From Vulcanimicrobiota bacterium (GTDB taxonomy: Bacteria; Vulcanimicrobiota; Vulcanimicrobiia; Vulcanimicrobiales; Vulcanimicrobiaceae): a stretch of 48,044 bases of DNA. The first letter of the stretch is position 1. Every line of letters starts with the position of its first letter. Of this stretch, positions 34,737-41,290 are shown in pieces. The stretch lies in the NCBI GenBank assembly GCA_027459845.1, contig DAIDGS010000100.1, positions 1 through 48,044 of the forward strand. Direction: 5' to 3'. A program made the translations under genes and the position numbers. Below the pieces are notes generated by a model, which was not told the origin of the DNA, ran no database searches, and was given only the letters and a program-made list of their open reading frames with translations.

Positions 34737-35451
34737 GCACGTCACGATGCCGCTCAAAGACCTGGTGCCGGCGCCGTACAATCCGCGCCGCATCTCGAAG
34801 GCGGCGATGGCTGGCCTGCGCCATTCGCTCCAGCGCTTTGGGCTCGTTCAGCCGATCGTCTGGAATCAGCGCACGAAGCACGTCGTCGGCGGGCACCAAC
34901 GCATCGAGGCGTTGCGCGCGAATGGCGAAACGAAAGCCGACGTCATCGTCGTCGATCTGCCCGAGATCGAAGAGAAGGCGCTGAACGTGACGCTCAACAA
35001 TGCCAAAATCTCGGGTGAGTATACCGACTCACTCGAAGGGCTGCTGCACGAGATCGACGAGGCAGACGCCGGCATGATGCGCGAGCTGCGGCTCGATGCG
35101 CTCTTGCCGCCGGAAGAACCCATCGACGACACCTACGCGACGCGCTTCGGCTTCTGTTACCGCCGGAGCCCGAGCCCCTGTTCGGTCCAGGACGGTCCTG
35201 GACTGTCCCGGACACGGCCTAATCTGGGCCGCCCGCGCTCCGTGGAACTAGCCCTCCTCACCATCCTAGGAGGTAGTGCTCATGAACGAATCTCTCCCCG
35301 GTCCGATCGATACCCCCGCAGTCGCTCAGGTGGTAGCCACGGCCCAATCCGACGCGAACGCCGCGATCGCGACGGCCAAGGACGCCGTTGCGAGCGAGCT
35401 TGCGGACGCGATCTCCTGCGCCGGGAAGCTCCTGACCGCAGCGGCGGGTGA
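34729..35451 (+). CDS. ParB-like N-terminal domain protein, C-terminal part doubtful
   Basis: The first 135 residues are a ParB/Srx nuclease-like domain: LVPAPYNPRRIS, HSLQRFGLVQPIVWN, VVGGHQRIEALRANG with the nucleotide-binding motif, and a helical end. Related phage proteins are often fused to a DNA methyltransferase domain, which is absent here. From about residue 137 the frame is Arg/Ser-rich and overlaps the next gene by 170 bp, unlike the rest of the genome. In the +1 frame the sequence reads LLPPEPEPLFG then stops at 35222, which looks more natural; a frame change near 35130-35175 or a natural truncation is likely. Confidence 0.68.
   Translation: MVKHVTMPLKDLVPAPYNPRRISKAAMAGLRHSLQRFGLVQPIVWNQRTKHVVGGHQRIEALRANGETKADVIVVDLPEIEEKALNVTLNNAKISGEYTDSLEGLLHEIDEADAGMMRELRLDALLPPEEPIDDTYATRFGFCYRRSPSPCSVQDGPGLSRTRPNLGRPRSVELALLTILGGSAHERISPRSDRYPRSRSGGSHGPIRRERRDRDGQGRRCERACGRDLLRREAPDRSGG
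35207..35228 (+). promoter_or_regulatory. Second copy of GACACG hairpin element
   Basis: CCCGGA and TCTGGG pair around the loop CACGGCCTAA, identical to the loop at 4824-4845; 17 nt in a row are shared. It lies 72 nt before the ATG at 35282. Confidence 0.48.
35253..35273 (+). promoter_or_regulatory. Hairpin covering a ribosome-binding site
   Basis: CCTCCT (35253-35258) is perfectly complementary to the AGGAGG ribosome site (35268-35273) that serves the ATG at 35282, with a 9-nt loop. The structure could reduce initiation until melted or bound. Confidence 0.5.
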
Positions 35452-35674
35452 CGTGCCGCCCCTGCTCACGCAGGGCGAAGCCGCCGCGATCTCGATCGTG
35501 GCGCACAACGCGCCGCCGGCTTTCCAAGGCATCATCCAGAGCTTCGGCGCGAGCATCGCGAGCCTGGTCGAGGCGCCGCTGAACACCGCGGTCAACGCGG
35601 CCGCCCAGAAGGGCCTCACCTGGTCCCTCGCGTGGCTGCAGGCGCTCCAAACGAGCGTCGGCAAGCGCATCTGA
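35282..35674 (+). CDS. Helical unknown protein
   Basis: A 130-residue Ala-rich, mostly helical protein (PAVAQVVATAQSDANAAIATAKDAVASELADA, and later ASIASLVEAPLNTAVNAAAQKG). Its consensus AGGAGG site lies 8 nt before the ATG, the strongest in the window, and is covered by a hairpin. Not recognised. The upstream hairpin elements suggest it is separately regulated. Confidence 0.65.
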   Translation: MNESLPGPIDTPAVAQVVATAQSDANAAIATAKDAVASELADAISCAGKLLTAAAGDVPPLLTQGEAAAISIVAHNAPPAFQGIIQSFGASIASLVEAPLNTAVNAAAQKGLTWSLAWLQALQTSVGKRI

Positions 35675-35724
35675 CGTCGGTGCGTGGCCAGAGCCTCGCG
35701 GCATACTTTGTCGCCGCGGGGCTC

Positions 35725-35753
35725 TTGGCGCGCAACAAGTGTTCGGATATGCT
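35725..35753 (+). promoter_or_regulatory. Promoter of small HTH gene
   Basis: TTGGCG (35725-35730) and TATGCT (35748-35753) are separated by exactly 17 nt, and the ATG at 35763 lies 9 nt after the -10. Transcription would start within a few nt of the start codon. Confidence 0.5.
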
Positions 35754-35762
35754 GTCGGCGTC

Positions 35763-35975
35763 ATGACGCTCGCTGAATTACTCGCCCCTTGCTGCCAGGC
35801 AGAAGTCGCCCGACGCCTTCGTCGCCCCAGGGGATACGTTTGGCGCCTAGCACGGAGCCGAAAGCGCTCCTTGCGTCGGGACGAGATCGTCGCCCTTGCG
35901 CAGGCTATCCACCAGCCCGTGTCCGTCGTAGAGGCTGCATGCCACGGCGGTGCTGCGCCCGGACACGCGCCCTAG
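35763..35975 (+). CDS. Small HTH (Cro-type) regulator next to integrase
   Basis: A 70-residue protein with one helix-turn-helix: QAEVARRLRRPRGYVWRLARSRK then ALAQAIHQPVSVVEAA, similar in size to small lambda-type regulators. It lies convergent to the integrase gene, with stop codons overlapping by CTAG. A regulator of excision or of the integrase is possible. The ATG at 35763 is preferred over the upstream GTG, because of the promoter position. Confidence 0.65.
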   Translation: MTLAELLAPCCQAEVARRLRRPRGYVWRLARSRKRSLRRDEIVALAQAIHQPVSVVEAACHGGAAPGHAP

Positions 35976-37459
35976 GCCATCATCACCTCGTCCGCGATGA
36001 GCGAGGCCAGAGCCAGCAACGCCGCAGATGGTGTTTCACGACAAACATCCTCGGATTTACGGCGTGCTGCACCATGCGTTCCCGCGAGCAGCTGCGCGCG
36101 ACGTTTTGGATCGAGCCACAAGCCGCCGACGAGCATGCTCGTGAGAATCGCGATCTCTTGGCGCAGGGCAAGCGGGGCGTCGGACCAGATGCTCGACGCG
36201 GCCGCGAGCGCTTTCTGTGCGCCACCGGCGAGCGTCCGCGCGGCGATCGCCCCCCGCAGCGCCGTCGCCGTCTCGCGCAGCGCCTGTTCGACGTTCACGC
36301 GTTCGGCTTCGAGCTCGGCCAGACGCATGCGCAGCGTGCCCGCCTCGATCCCCCCTTCTTCTGCGAGTTCCCAGCTGCGACGTCGACGCGCGTCGATCGC
36401 GGCGAGCTCGCGCGTGAGCCGCGCGGACTTCGCGCGCAGCGGCGTCGGATCCGGAGCCGGTCCGGCGTAATCTCGGAGGCCATCCGGCGCTGCGAGGCGC
36501 CCCAGGAGATCGGCGAACTGCGCCTCGACGCGATCGGCGCGGTGGCCCGGATAGCCCTCATGAGCGGCGGCGTCGGCGCAGACGTAGTACCGGGTTTTCG
36601 GGGTCTTCGGAGTGCCACCCGAGACGCGGCCGGTGATACGTAGACCGCAGATGCAGCGCACGGCCCCGCGCAGAGGCCACGGGTTGCGCGCATCTTTCGA
36701 CATGATCGCCTTGCGTGGGCCTTGCACGGCATCGAACAGTTCCGGATCAACGATCGAGCCGCGATAGGCCGTATTCTTGACCAGCGCTATGATCGAGCTC
36801 GTCGCCCAGCCCATCGCAACGGCGCTGCCATCTTTTCTGCGCTTCGGCGGCGCGTGACGGCGCGCGTGCGCGCTGATGCGCCCCATGCTCCAGCCGCGGC
36901 TGCGCAGATCGAATATCTCTCGCACGAAGGCGGCTTCCGGCTCAAAGGGCTGACGGCGCTTCTCGATGAGGGTGAAACCGTAGGGGGTGATGCCCACCGG
37001 CTCGCCGGCAGCGCGCTTGCGCGCGTGCATCGCCCGGCTCTTGTCGGAGCGGGCTTCGTTCTCGAGCGCCGCCGTGATCGAGCGCAGCGCCGGCACGAGC
37101 GCGTCCGTCGCGCGGGTGATCGCGACGTCGCCGTCCTCGCGTGTGAAGATCGTGACGCCGAGCTTGCGGATATCCGCGAGCGCGGCGATCGCATCGAGTC
37201 CGTCGCCGCGGCCGAGTCGATCGATCCGGATCATGAGGATGCGCGCGGGTCGCGCGGCCCTGGGGAGCGCGCGCAGCTCGGCGATGAGGGCCGTGAGCGT
37301 CCGGCGCACGCCGTCGCGGCCGGAGGCGACGCCGTGGAACTCGCGGGAGATCGTCCAGCCGCGCTCGAGCGCCGCCGCGCGCGCCCATGCGAGCTGATCG
37401 GCCAAAGTGTCTTCCTGGCGCCCTGAGCTGACGGCGGCGTAAGCCCAAGCGGTTTCCAT
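35972..37459 (-). CDS. int: Large serine integrase
   Basis: A 495-residue recombinase that inserts and excises the phage by strand exchange through a covalent phosphoserine. It has the catalytic motif AYAAVSSGRQ with the nucleophilic Ser near residue 10, then RIDRLGRGDG in the resolvase domain, GITPYGFTL starting the recombinase domain, CICGLRITG and YYVCADAAAHEG of the zinc ribbon, and a long heptad-rich coiled coil near 375-430 before a short C-terminus. The ATG at 37459 is chosen; TTG and GTG codons farther upstream would add 40 residues without homology. Leftward orientation places it in the lysogeny operon. Confidence 0.93.
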   Translation of the reverse strand: METAWAYAAVSSGRQEDTLADQLAWARAAALERGWTISREFHGVASGRDGVRRTLTALIAELRALPRAARPARILMIRIDRLGRGDGLDAIAALADIRKLGVTIFTREDGDVAITRATDALVPALRSITAALENEARSDKSRAMHARKRAAGEPVGITPYGFTLIEKRRQPFEPEAAFVREIFDLRSRGWSMGRISAHARRHAPPKRRKDGSAVAMGWATSSIIALVKNTAYRGSIVDPELFDAVQGPRKAIMSKDARNPWPLRGAVRCICGLRITGRVSGGTPKTPKTRYYVCADAAAHEGYPGHRADRVEAQFADLLGRLAAPDGLRDYAGPAPDPTPLRAKSARLTRELAAIDARRRRSWELAEEGGIEAGTLRMRLAELEAERVNVEQALRETATALRGAIAARTLAGGAQKALAAASSIWSDAPLALRQEIAILTSMLVGGLWLDPKRRAQLLAGTHGAARRKSEDVCRETPSAALLALASLIADEVMMA

Positions 37460-37800
37460 GCGCGGCCGTTCGACGTGGGTCCGGCGCGCCCCGTCTTCCG
37501 GTTTTCCGACATCATCCGAGGTGACGAAAAGGCGCGGAAAGAGCGTGGAGGGCACCAAAACTCTTCGAAAACGACGCAAAAGTTACCGGTTTTACAAGTC
37601 AGCTAATGCGTGACGGGAGCCCGTTTTGTTCACCGGAGAGCGGCGCGCCGAAAGCGGAGCTTGCCGAATTGCGCAATTTGGCAACTCGTCAATTCCACCG
37701 CAGCAGCCGGCGCCGGTAGATTGCAATGGCGATCGGCGCAAGGTTCGTCGAGATACCGTCCATGCGTGGGCGGGTGCCCGCGCGGGCGGGATTTGGGCCA
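37460..37800. other. Intergenic spacer beside integrase
   Basis: About 340 bp with no convincing gene. It contains the 24-bp imperfect palindrome described below and a CCGGCGCCGG repeat near 37700. Serine integrase attP sites usually lie next to the integrase gene, so this spacer is where I expect attP. No strong terminator is seen. Confidence 0.55.
37661..37684. repeat. 24-bp imperfect palindrome, candidate attP core or operator
   Basis: TTGCCGAATTGC and GCAATTTGGCAA are inverse copies with only one mismatched pair, so the 24-bp sequence is nearly self-complementary. Its centre is GC. Serine integrase attachment sites are imperfect palindromes with a central dinucleotide, but a repressor operator would look the same. 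Confidence 0.5.
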
Positions 37801-38367
37801 TCAGAGGTTTTCCATTTCCCAGCCCGTCGTCGTTTGGATGTTGTTCTGCTCCTGCGTCTCGCACTGCGCGCCCGTATGGGTTCCGTAGAGGCCCGGAGCC
37901 GTTTCGCATTGGACGAGGAGTGCGTTAGCCTGGTTGAGATCGGTGCGCGAGTCCCCTACCGAAAGATGGTGCTCGGCAAGACCGCGCATCGACAATAGGT
38001 AGGCGTGATTGACGAGCCGGTCATTGTCATCGCTGCAGCCCAGATTCTGCGCGAGCCCCTTTTGCGCGTAGTGGTAGGCGGTCTGGTAGTCGTCCCGGTT
38101 GAGCGCGGCCACGCTGGCGTTTTCGCTCGCCAACGCAAGTGCGCAGTCATCCGCCGTTGGCTGAACTGGCACGGCGGCGGCCGCGTCGGGTTGCGCGCTG
38201 ACGGTCGGCGCTTGCGGCTGCGGCGGGTATGCGATGCTCACGGCGATCATCGCGATCACGACAACGAGAGCCACTAAGCCTGAAGCGATGCGGACGCTTG
38301 GCGAGAGACTCCTTGATATAAAGAGGAGAATCGCGAGAAATGCGATGACGCCTAGGAGGCCAAGCAT
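37801..38367 (-). CDS. Two-TM membrane protein with helical repeats
   Basis: A 188-residue protein with two membrane segments (about 1-18 MLGLLGVIAFLAILLFIS and 26-46 VRIASGLVALVVVIAMIAVSI), a Pro/Ala/Gln linker and a helical, Cys-containing extracytoplasmic part (DDYQTAYHYAQKGLAQNLGC and following) that looks like TPR helices. It lies between repressor and integrase and shares its start region with the neighbouring gene, so one probably came from the other by duplication. Genes at this place are often expressed in the lysogen and protect against other phages, which is inference. Confidence 0.66.
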   Translation of the reverse strand: MLGLLGVIAFLAILLFISRSLSPSVRIASGLVALVVVIAMIAVSIAYPPQPQAPTVSAQPDAAAAVPVQPTADDCALALASENASVAALNRDDYQTAYHYAQKGLAQNLGCSDDNDRLVNHAYLLSMRGLAEHHLSVGDSRTDLNQANALLVQCETAPGLYGTHTGAQCETQEQNNIQTTTGWEMENL

Positions 38368-38444
38368 CTGGCAGCCCCGAGCGGTACAACGACGAGAAAT
38401 TGTGCCATGTTATGTCCCCGCTGTCCCCAGAAAAATGCGGTCAG

Positions 38445-38969
38445 TCACCTCGGCCGGCGCGCGTACACGCCATAGAGTGGGTTGGCGCCACCGAGATGCT
38501 CGCCTTGTTCGCCGCGTAGACTCAGGGTGCAGTCGTCGGGGCGCGCGAGGATGCCCCCGGATTTGAGGCAGTCCGCGAAGAGGGCGTGCGCGAGTCCGAG
38601 CCGTTCGTCGTAGTCGAAGGCTTCCCAGGCCGCGTCGCGGATGACGGCCCGAATGTGGTAGGCATCGGGCGCGCTCGAGCAGCGGACGTGCGCGATGATT
38701 GCGCCGGCGACCGTTGGGAGGTTCGCCTGGAAGCGATGACACAGAACCGCGCTGCTCACGAGCGGCGCGACGTAGGGCCGCGCGACCGGACGCCGAGGGT
38801 TCTTGGCCGCGGCGTCCTGAAGCGTCGCGCTGTGGATGAAAAGCCCAACGGCCAAGACGAAAACTGCTCCAATGAGGGCCAGCACGATAATCGCCCGGGC
38901 GCGTCTTGGGAGCCGAGAGGCCGCCAGGAGCACGACGGCAATCGCTCCGAGGACAGCTAGGCCAAGCAC
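38445..38969 (-). CDS. Two-TM membrane protein, paralogue of the next gene
   Basis: A 174-residue protein with two membrane segments (MLGLAVLGAIAVVLLAAS and about 27-48 IIVLALIGAVFVLAVGLFIHS) and an extracytoplasmic domain with three or four Cys. Start codon is GTG. Its first residues MLGL and the upstream bases TGCCAG-TGCTTGGCC are repeated almost exactly at the gene at 37801-38367, while the rest has diverged. Position in the lysogeny operon suggests expression from the prophage. Confidence 0.66.
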   Translation of the reverse strand: MLGLAVLGAIAVVLLAASRLPRRARAIIVLALIGAVFVLAVGLFIHSATLQDAAAKNPRRPVARPYVAPLVSSAVLCHRFQANLPTVAGAIIAHVRCSSAPDAYHIRAVIRDAAWEAFDYDERLGLAHALFADCLKSGGILARPDDCTLSLRGEQGEHLGGANPLYGVYARRPR

Positions 38970-39024
38970 CTGGCACCCCAGCGCAGTAGCGTTGTCGGCA
39001 TGGGTGACGACTTATTCGATCGGC

Positions 39025-39552
39025 TCACGCGCTGCGCTTCCCTTTCAGCGGAGGTTTGGCGCGGCCTTCGACCACACGGCGAAGATCCCGTACCTCCTCG
39101 CGAATCAGGTCCAACTGTTCCTGAATCGCGGCAAAAAGGGCAGGTGCTGGTTTTTCGGCCGCGGCGGGCGCCGCCGGCCGCGTAGCGAGCCGGGTGGTCA
39201 GCCGCACGTCGAGGCCGGCGCTCTTGAGGGCGTCGGCGATCGTAATGAGCGCGAGCGTGCGGCTTTCGGCTTGGACGCCGAGCGTCACGGTCACGTCGAT
39301 CCCATCGAAGGCGGCGTGAAAGTCTGGAACGGGTTGCGGCATGATGCCGTCGAGTTCAAGATGCTCGCCTAGCGCATCGGCGAGGGCCCGCAACGTGGAA
39401 ACCTTCACGTCCTGCTTCCCGCGCTCGATCTTCGAGAGCGTCGTGAAATCGATGCGCGCGCGGCTGGCGAGTTCGACCTGGGAGAGCCTTGCGCGTTCGC
39501 GCGAACGGCGAATCGCGTGGCCGACCTCCTCAAAGCCCTGAGAACTCCTCAT
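39025..39552 (-). CDS. Phage repressor (XRE-family HTH)
   Basis: A 175-residue repressor-like protein. HTH_XRE domain in residues 8-65: IRRSRERARLSQVELASRARIDFTTLSKIERGKQ, the classical Cro/CI fold with recognition helix at FTTLSKIERG. No LexA/CI peptidase signature follows; the rest is helical with an oligomerisation-type coiled coil at about 140-165. It is divergent from the Cro-like gene across an 87-bp region that contains operators and an early promoter. It most likely maintains lysogeny. Without a self-cleaving domain, induction must use another route. Confidence 0.82.
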   Translation of the reverse strand: MRSSQGFEEVGHAIRRSRERARLSQVELASRARIDFTTLSKIERGKQDVKVSTLRALADALGEHLELDGIMPQPVPDFHAAFDGIDVTVTLGVQAESRTLALITIADALKSAGLDVRLTTRLATRPAAPAAAEKPAPALFAAIQEQLDLIREEVRDLRRVVEGRAKPPLKGKRSA

Positions 39553-39639
39553 CCTCTAGCCTGAGTTCGGCGCCGCGGAGGCTCCGCTATTCGGCGCGCG
39601 ATACTTGACAGGCTGGCTAAAGCGCCATAAAATCTTGCC
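39553..39639. promoter_or_regulatory. Lysis-lysogeny switch region
   Basis: 87 bp between divergent repressor and Cro-like gene. It contains the direct repeat TTCGGCGC at 39566-39573 and 39590-39597, and between them GCGGAG-G-CTCCGC (39575-39587), a perfect 6-bp inverted repeat suitable as operator. The rightward promoter follows. A leftward promoter for the repressor is not obvious. Confidence 0.62.
39605..39633 (+). promoter_or_regulatory. Strong early rightward promoter, leaderless
   Basis: TTGACA (39605-39610), a 17-nt spacer and TAAAAT (39628-39633). The ATG of the Cro-like gene is at 39640, 7 nt beyond, so the transcript would begin at or near the start codon. This is the best standard sigma-70 promoter in the window. 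Confidence 0.85.
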
Positions 39640-39876
39640 ATGGCAGCAAGTGCTCTGGACGCGCAGTCTTCGTTCCCAGCAATCCTCGCGCCGTTCAAGA
39701 CGGCATGGCTTGCGGAGCAGATCGGCGTCGCGCGCCAGACCATAGACCTTTGGCGCCGCGGCCTTAGCGTGCCATCGGCCGAGCGGGTCCTCACGATCGC
39801 GGACGTCACCGGAGCACCTGTCGAGGTGATACTGCGGGCCATCGAGGCCCAGCGCAGCGCCAAGGTCGCGTCGTGA
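39640..39876 (+). CDS. Cro-like HTH regulator
   Basis: A 78-residue protein with a helix-turn-helix (WLAEQIGVARQTIDLWRRGLSVPSAERVLTIADVTG). Opposed to the repressor and first gene of the early operon, it matches the Cro position. It would bind the operators in the switch region and favour lytic growth. No ribosome site precedes the ATG, in agreement with a leaderless transcript. Confidence 0.8.
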   Translation: MAASALDAQSSFPAILAPFKTAWLAEQIGVARQTIDLWRRGLSVPSAERVLTIADVTGAPVEVILRAIEAQRSAKVAS

Positions 39877-40283
39877 CGCCCATGCCACGCAGAGTAACCC
39901 CCGTCAGCGCACCACCGCCAAACCAAACGAGTGTTCGGGATGCTGGAGGGCGGCCGACCGACCCCCTCATTCTCGCCCTCGAAGGCACCCTTGAGGGGCT
40001 CGTCGCGTGCTCCGACGATCGCGCCGTCATAGTCGAGGGGCTGACCTACCTCTCGCGCCTCGGCCACGAGATGGGCCTACTTTTCCGCCGCGCCCAGTAT
40101 CCGGCGGCCGGTCATCCCATGACGGGCTCTCGCTACTCCGCTCTCGCCGATCTGCACCGTCGCGCGGTCGAGCATCTGCGCGCACGTGCCGATCGCCTCA
40201 CCCTCGCGGTGCTGCCCGAGTTGCGCTCGATCGCCGGGACCGTCGACGCAGCGATCGCACAGCGTAAGGTCGCCGCCGTCTGA
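39873..40283 (+). CDS. Unknown early protein
   Basis: A 136-residue mostly helical protein, GTG start overlapping the Cro-like stop by 4 nt. It has a disordered, Pro-rich start and two helices (LILALEGTLEGLVACSDDRAVIVEGLTYLSRLGHEMGLLFRRAQYP and HRRAVEHLRARADRL). Not recognised; early position suggests host take-over or replication support. Confidence 0.6.
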   Translation: MTPMPRRVTPVSAPPPNQTSVRDAGGRPTDPLILALEGTLEGLVACSDDRAVIVEGLTYLSRLGHEMGLLFRRAQYPAAGHPMTGSRYSALADLHRRAVEHLRARADRLTLAVLPELRSIAGTVDAAIAQRKVAAV

Positions 40284-40417
40284 TGCGTCTCACGCCGCCA
40301 GACGAACTCGTGCCCGTCGACGAGCTGGCGATCGATCTGCCCGACGACGACCTCGCGCGTCAGCTCATCGACGCGCTGCGCGCCGCCGCAAAGCGCGCGG
40401 ACGAGGCCGCAGCATGA
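40283..40417 (+). CDS. Tiny early protein (44 aa)
   Basis: MRLTPPDELVPVDELAIDL and an Ala/Asp/Arg helix. It shares the last base of the previous stop (TGATG) and overlaps the next gene by 4 nt, so it is very probably translated. Acidic, amphipathic; function unknown. Confidence 0.52.
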   Translation: MRLTPPDELVPVDELAIDLPDDDLARQLIDALRAAAKRADEAAA

Positions 40418-40710
40418 CGCGGCGCTGCAACCGGTGCGACGGCCCGATGGTGGTCTCCCCGAGCGGCCGCACCGTGTACTGCGCGCCATGCGGGCGCGAG
40501 CGCGCCCGCCGTCGCCGCGCCGCAGAGCCACTCCAGAACCCAGTCAGCGTTGCCGGCGCCCGCGAGCGTCTGGCGGCTACGCTGAACGCGATCCCAACCG
40601 ACGAACTGTTGGAGCGCCTCGCATCCCTGCGCACCTGGGGCCCTCACAAGGGCGCGGCGATGCGCACCGCGGCCGAGGTCGACGCGGCGCTCGCAGAGGC
40701 AGCGTCGTGA
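40414..40710 (+). CDS. Zinc-ribbon early protein
   Basis: A 98-residue protein: CNRC (residues 5-8) and CAPC (23-26) make a small zinc ribbon, then an Arg-rich stretch and a C-terminal helical part. Overlaps both neighbours. Such proteins bind nucleic acids or inhibit host enzymes in other phages, but this one is not recognised. Confidence 0.65.
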   Translation: MTRRCNRCDGPMVVSPSGRTVYCAPCGRERARRRRAAEPLQNPVSVAGARERLAATLNAIPTDELLERLASLRTWGPHKGAAMRTAAEVDAALAEAAS

Positions 40711-41093
40711 TGAAGACCACGCCGAACGCGCAGCTGCGCGCGCGCGACGTCGCTCCCGCCGCCGAACAGCTCACACTCGCGCCGATCGTGCCCGTCAAAG
40801 CGAAGAGCTTTTCGATCGACGAGCGCTTCAAACGCTTCATTTCCGCAAATCCGCAGGTCTATTCTGCGTTCGTCTTTTTCGCGCGCGAGTACCTCGCCCG
40901 CGGTCACGGACGCGTTGGCGCAAAGGCCGTCTGGGAGCGGCTGCGTTGGGAGTACGGCGTGCGCACCGCACACGATGCCGGCGACGCTCTGCTGAACAAC
41001 GATTACGTGTCGCGGATTGCGCGGTTGGCAGCCGCGCGCGAGCCGGACCTCCGCTGCGCCTTCGCGTTCCGAGCGCTTAGGGACGCGGCGTGA
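40710..41093 (+). CDS. Conserved phage protein of early region
   Basis: A 127-residue protein with the phrase FKRFISANPQVYSAFVFFAREYLARGHGRVGAKAVWERLRWEYGV, which I recognise as typical of a common but uncharacterised family of phage early proteins, then LNNDYVSRIARL. The family is widespread next to recombination genes. Function is unknown. Confidence 0.66.
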   Translation: MKTTPNAQLRARDVAPAAEQLTLAPIVPVKAKSFSIDERFKRFISANPQVYSAFVFFAREYLARGHGRVGAKAVWERLRWEYGVRTAHDAGDALLNNDYVSRIARLAAAREPDLRCAFAFRALRDAA

Positions 41094-41260
41094 TGCGCTG
41101 CCTCCTGTGCGATCGCGCCGAGCGCGTGCGCGGCACCGGCGGTCTCTGCGCCGGCTGCGATGCGACGATCGACCCGAGCCTCAACTCTTTCGCGCGCAAG
41201 GCGCGGAGCGCAACCGCGGGCGTCATCGCGGGACACGAGATGAGCCGCGGGCGGTCTTAG
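41093..41260 (+). CDS. Small zinc-ribbon protein (55 aa)
   Basis: Two CxxC pairs at residues 3-6 (CLLC) and 19-22 (CAGC) form a zinc ribbon; a short basic helix follows. It shares the final base of the previous stop (TGATG). Unknown role. It ends in a GC-rich hairpin before the exonuclease gene. Confidence 0.62.
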   Translation: MRCLLCDRAERVRGTGGLCAGCDATIDPSLNSFARKARSATAGVIAGHEMSRGRS

Positions 41261-41273
41261 ACCCCGTCCGCGG
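41245..41273 (+). promoter_or_regulatory. Hairpin between zinc-ribbon and exonuclease genes
   Basis: CCGCGGGCGG (41245-41254) pairs with CCGTCCGCGG (41264-41273) with one G-U pair, 9-nt loop. It has no U tract, so it is more likely a processing or attenuating structure than a terminator. An AGGAG ribosome site follows at 41279. Confidence 0.45.
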
Positions 41274-41290
41274 CTCTTAGGAGCTACCCT

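Noticed and set aside
37592-37909. 105-residue minus-strand frame beside the integrase
   Set aside because: It overlaps the two-TM gene and the palindrome, starts without ribosome site and has no plausible composition.
15182-41237. Further GGACACG copies at 15182, 35960 and 41231
   Set aside because: These lie inside coding sequence where they simply encode normal residues, so they were not counted as regulatory copies.
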